Below are positions 5,639-7,035 of a stretch of DNA of 7,035 bases, piece by piece. Both the position numbers and the translations under genes were made by a program. Numbering within the stretch: position 1 is the stretch's first letter; each line of letters opens with the position of its first letter. The notes beneath the pieces were generated by a model. That model was given only the letters and a program-made list of their open reading frames with translations, did no database searches and was not told the DNA's origin. This DNA is from Pseudomonadota bacterium (lineage in GTDB: Bacteria > Desulfobacterota > Syntrophia > Syntrophales > UBA5619): contig JAHIMW010000162.1 of NCBI GenBank assembly GCA_018896355.1, forward strand, positions 1 to 7,035. The letters are read 5' to 3'.

Positions 5639-7035
5639 ATGTCTACGGAACACGTCTTGCCGAGACTTTGCCGAAGGATCGTCCGTTTCTTAAGGGAGTG
5701 CGAGATCCATGTCGGGCGCAACCCTCAAAAGGTTCATGCGCCGGCGCTGATCCTCTTTCCCCATCATCCCGCGGTCCTCTGCTGCGGCCTTGCCGGTATC
5801 CTGACCCTACGCCGAAAGACGCCGCCCCGGGCGATGGGCGATGACCTGTCCACGCTCTTTGCCCGGGCGGCGGAAAAGAACCTGCCGGCCCTTCTGCTCG
5901 AATGTGGACATGATGCCGCATCGTGTCCCCGCCGAAATTTCAAATCCGTCCCCTTCACGGCGTATCTGGGGGGGATCCCGATCCAGGAGGCGATGGAGCA
6001 GGCGCTCCTCCGCATGAAGGGGGAAGAGGCCTTTGAAAAAATATTCTACGATACCGGTGAGCTAAACAGTTTATCCCTACTTTCGGGGAAAATGAGAGCA
6101 TTTCTCGCGGTCGAGGAGAGGTTGCTGGAAGAGCAGGCGGGACGGATTTCGACGGCCGATCTGGAGGCCGTCAACCACGGCTTGGTCGTGATCCGCGATC
6201 TCGTCTGGGGGCTCGACAAGGATATCCTGGAGAACGTCGAAAAAATCTGCCGCCTGGCCGGAGCCGGGGGCGTCACCGATGTGGCGCCGGAGGCGCTGCC
6301 GAAATACCGGAAAATGAATTTCCTGCTGAATGGCCTCGATCGCCTGGAGGTAAGGGGCCGCGATTCGGCGGGGCTCCAGATCTCGTTCGTTGCGGCGGAT
6401 GCCTCGGCTTTCGACGGGATCATGGCCGCTCTTCGGGAAAAAGGGCAGGGCGATGAGTTGGACCGGCGGATGGCGCCCGGGGATCTCGCCGACGGATCCA
6501 TCACCTGCTCTCCGGTTGCATGGGGACATGATGCCTCATCGTGTCCCCGCCATGATGCCGCATCGTGTCCCCGACAAGATTTCAAATCTGTCCCATTGAG
6601 CCGGGCGATCTCCTTTACCTACAAGACCGCCGAGATCATCGGCGAACTGGGACGGAACGTCCGGGAACTGAGGCGTCACATCGCGACGGATAGGCTGTTC
6701 CATGCCTTTTCCGGTCTCCCTGTTGCGTTCGAGACCGCCTTCACCCACACCCGCTGGGCCTCCGTCGGATCGATCACGGAAGAAAACTGTCATCCGATCG
6801 GGAACTTTACGCTTGGGGACACCTTGCGGCAAGGTGTCCCCGTCATGATGCCGCATCGTCTCCCCGTTGGTGCGGTGACAGATTGCAGGGGTTCGATTAA
6901 TCGAGCCCCTGCCGTTCCTTTGAATGGTTCCGCCCGCGGGGGGGGGTGCGGGATCATCCATGTGGCCTTGAACGGCGATATCGACAACTACCAGACGCTC
7001 CGGGAGGCCCTGAGTGAGGAATGCGGGCTGATCGC
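5639..7035 (+). CDS. glmS: GlmS-like glutamine amidotransferase, partial, with in-frame repeat insertions
   Basis: An open frame of 465 codons reaching the window edge without a stop. ATG 5639 has AAGAGGA at 5627-5633. It carries the class II glutamine amidotransferase (N-terminal nucleophile) domain of GlmS: CGLAGIL with Cys49, RLEVRGRDSAG (235-245), THTRWASVG (369-377), ENCHP (382-386) and LNGDIDNY (444-451). Arg372, Trp373, Asn445 and Gly446 match the glutamine-binding and oxyanion residues of GlmS. The SIS isomerase domains would lie beyond the window. Oddities: 48 residues precede the presumed catalytic Cys, about 170 mostly helical residues separate it from RLEVRGRDSAG, and three palindromic insertions add peptides near 89-105, 295-319 and 393-424. 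GlmS makes glucosamine-6-P from fructose-6-P and glutamine, which fits the neighbours. Other SIS/amidotransferase enzymes are possible. The frame is intact, but activity is uncertain. Confidence 0.8.
   Translation, partial: MSTEHVLPRLCRRIVRFLRECEIHVGRNPQKVHAPALILFPHHPAVLCCGLAGILTLRRKTPPRAMGDDLSTLFARAAEKNLPALLLECGHDAASCPRRNFKSVPFTAYLGGIPIQEAMEQALLRMKGEEAFEKIFYDTGELNSLSLLSGKMRAFLAVEERLLEEQAGRISTADLEAVNHGLVVIRDLVWGLDKDILENVEKICRLAGAGGVTDVAPEALPKYRKMNFLLNGLDRLEVRGRDSAGLQISFVAADASAFDGIMAALREKGQGDELDRRMAPGDLADGSITCSPVAWGHDASSCPRHDAASCPRQDFKSVPLSRAISFTYKTAEIIGELGRNVRELRRHIATDRLFHAFSGLPVAFETAFTHTRWASVGSITEENCHPIGNFTLGDTLRQGVPVMMPHRLPVGAVTDCRGSINRAPAVPLNGSARGGGCGIIHVALNGDIDNYQTLREALSEECGLI
5904..5952 (+). 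repeat. palindromic element inside the GlmS-like gene, insertion 1
   Basis: The 27-nt palindrome (5904-5930, one mismatch in the left arm, GTGG for GGGG) is followed by a 22-nt tail (5931-5952) containing ATTTCAAAT and ending GTCCC. The tail matches the tail of insertion 2 at 18 of 22 positions. Read in the gene's frame, the unit gives CGHDAASCPRRNFKSVP (residues 89-105). The frame continues on both sides. Confidence 0.88.
6522..6594 (+). repeat. double palindromic element inside the GlmS-like gene, insertion 2
   Basis: This locus holds a full 27-nt hairpin (6522-6548), two bases, a 22-nt copy lacking the first five bases of the left arm (6551-6572), and a 22-nt tail (6573-6594). The tail can fold as AGATTT-C-AAATCT with GAC/GTC outside. 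Translation gives GHDASSCPR, then HDAASCPR, then QDFKSVP (residues 296-319). It is insertion 1 plus one extra 24-nt unit, i.e. eight codons. Confidence 0.9.
6815..6865 (+). repeat. double palindromic element with swapped core, insertion 3
   Basis: The first hairpin (6815-6841) has arms GGGGACACCTTGC and GCAAGGTGTCCCC, a perfect 13-bp stem around one base. Two bases later comes a 22-nt truncated copy (6844-6865), CATGATGC plus GCATCGTCTCCCC. The geometry is identical to insertion 2, but the core of the first hairpin differs. Here the CATGATG copy is read in another frame, giving MMPHRLPV (residues 403-410). Confidence 0.88.
6885..6912 (+). repeat. 28-nt palindrome centred on TCGATTAATCGA
   Basis: Arms GCAGGGGTTCGATT and AATCGAGCCCCTGC pair along all 14 positions with one T-G wobble. 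It lies 19 nt after insertion 3, following GTGACAGATT, which echoes the GGGACAGATTT arm of the other elements. It is coding in the GlmS-like frame, within residues 416-425. It is probably part of the same compound insertion, or a second element nested next to it. Confidence 0.8.

Noticed and set aside
4208..6912. CRISPR array
   Set aside because: The repeats are irregularly spaced, lie in and between genes, are full palindromes and have no uniform spacers or cas genes.
5639..7035. Pseudogene call for the GlmS-like gene because of the insertions
   Set aside because: I translated the whole stretch and found no stop or frameshift; amidotransferase motifs before and after each insertion are in the same frame.

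Overview
The window is one side of a GC-rich bacterial chromosome (roughly 60% GC by eye) with every supported gene on the + strand. Gene content and the palindromic repeats fit a Desulfobacterota-type organism (old Deltaproteobacteria, perhaps Syntrophales-like). That placement is an inference from general knowledge; no taxonomic marker in the window proves it.

Layout: 1-310 is a non-coding region with two C/G-rich hairpins, a dispersed 20-nt repeat, a plausible sigma70 promoter and a possible structured leader. Then come glmM (311-1663), a divergent NagB-type aldose-ketose isomerase/deaminase (1681-2643), moaC (2763-3251), a small membrane protein with a PH-like middle (3281-3805), a stand-alone Fis-type helix-turn-helix protein (3881-4189), a left-handed beta-helix protein resembling the acetyltransferase half of GlmU (4289-5548), and a GlmS-like glutamine amidotransferase that runs off the right edge (5639-7035+).

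Four of the seven genes point to amino-sugar metabolism: GlmS-like (glutamine + fructose-6-P to glucosamine-6-P), NagB-like (the same hexosamine-6-P pool), GlmM (GlcN-6-P to GlcN-1-P) and a GlmU-like acyltransferase-fold protein. Together they look like an unusual UDP-GlcNAc supply locus. MoaC (molybdenum cofactor), the PH-like membrane protein and the Fis-type regulator sit in the middle without an obvious link to it.

The most striking content is a family of short modular palindromes. The basic unit is 27 nt: arms GGGGACATGATGC and GCATCGTGTCCCC around one central base. It occurs between genes at 4208 and 5588, and it has also entered the GlmS-like coding sequence three times (5904, 6522 and 6815-6912). 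The reading frame stays open through all three insertions, adding peptides such as GHDAASCPRRNFKSVP. One copy has a different inner core with compensating changes on both arms, and two loci share the same hairpin + 2 nt + half-hairpin geometry. This resembles REP/BIME elements, or Rickettsia palindromic elements that are tolerated inside proteins.
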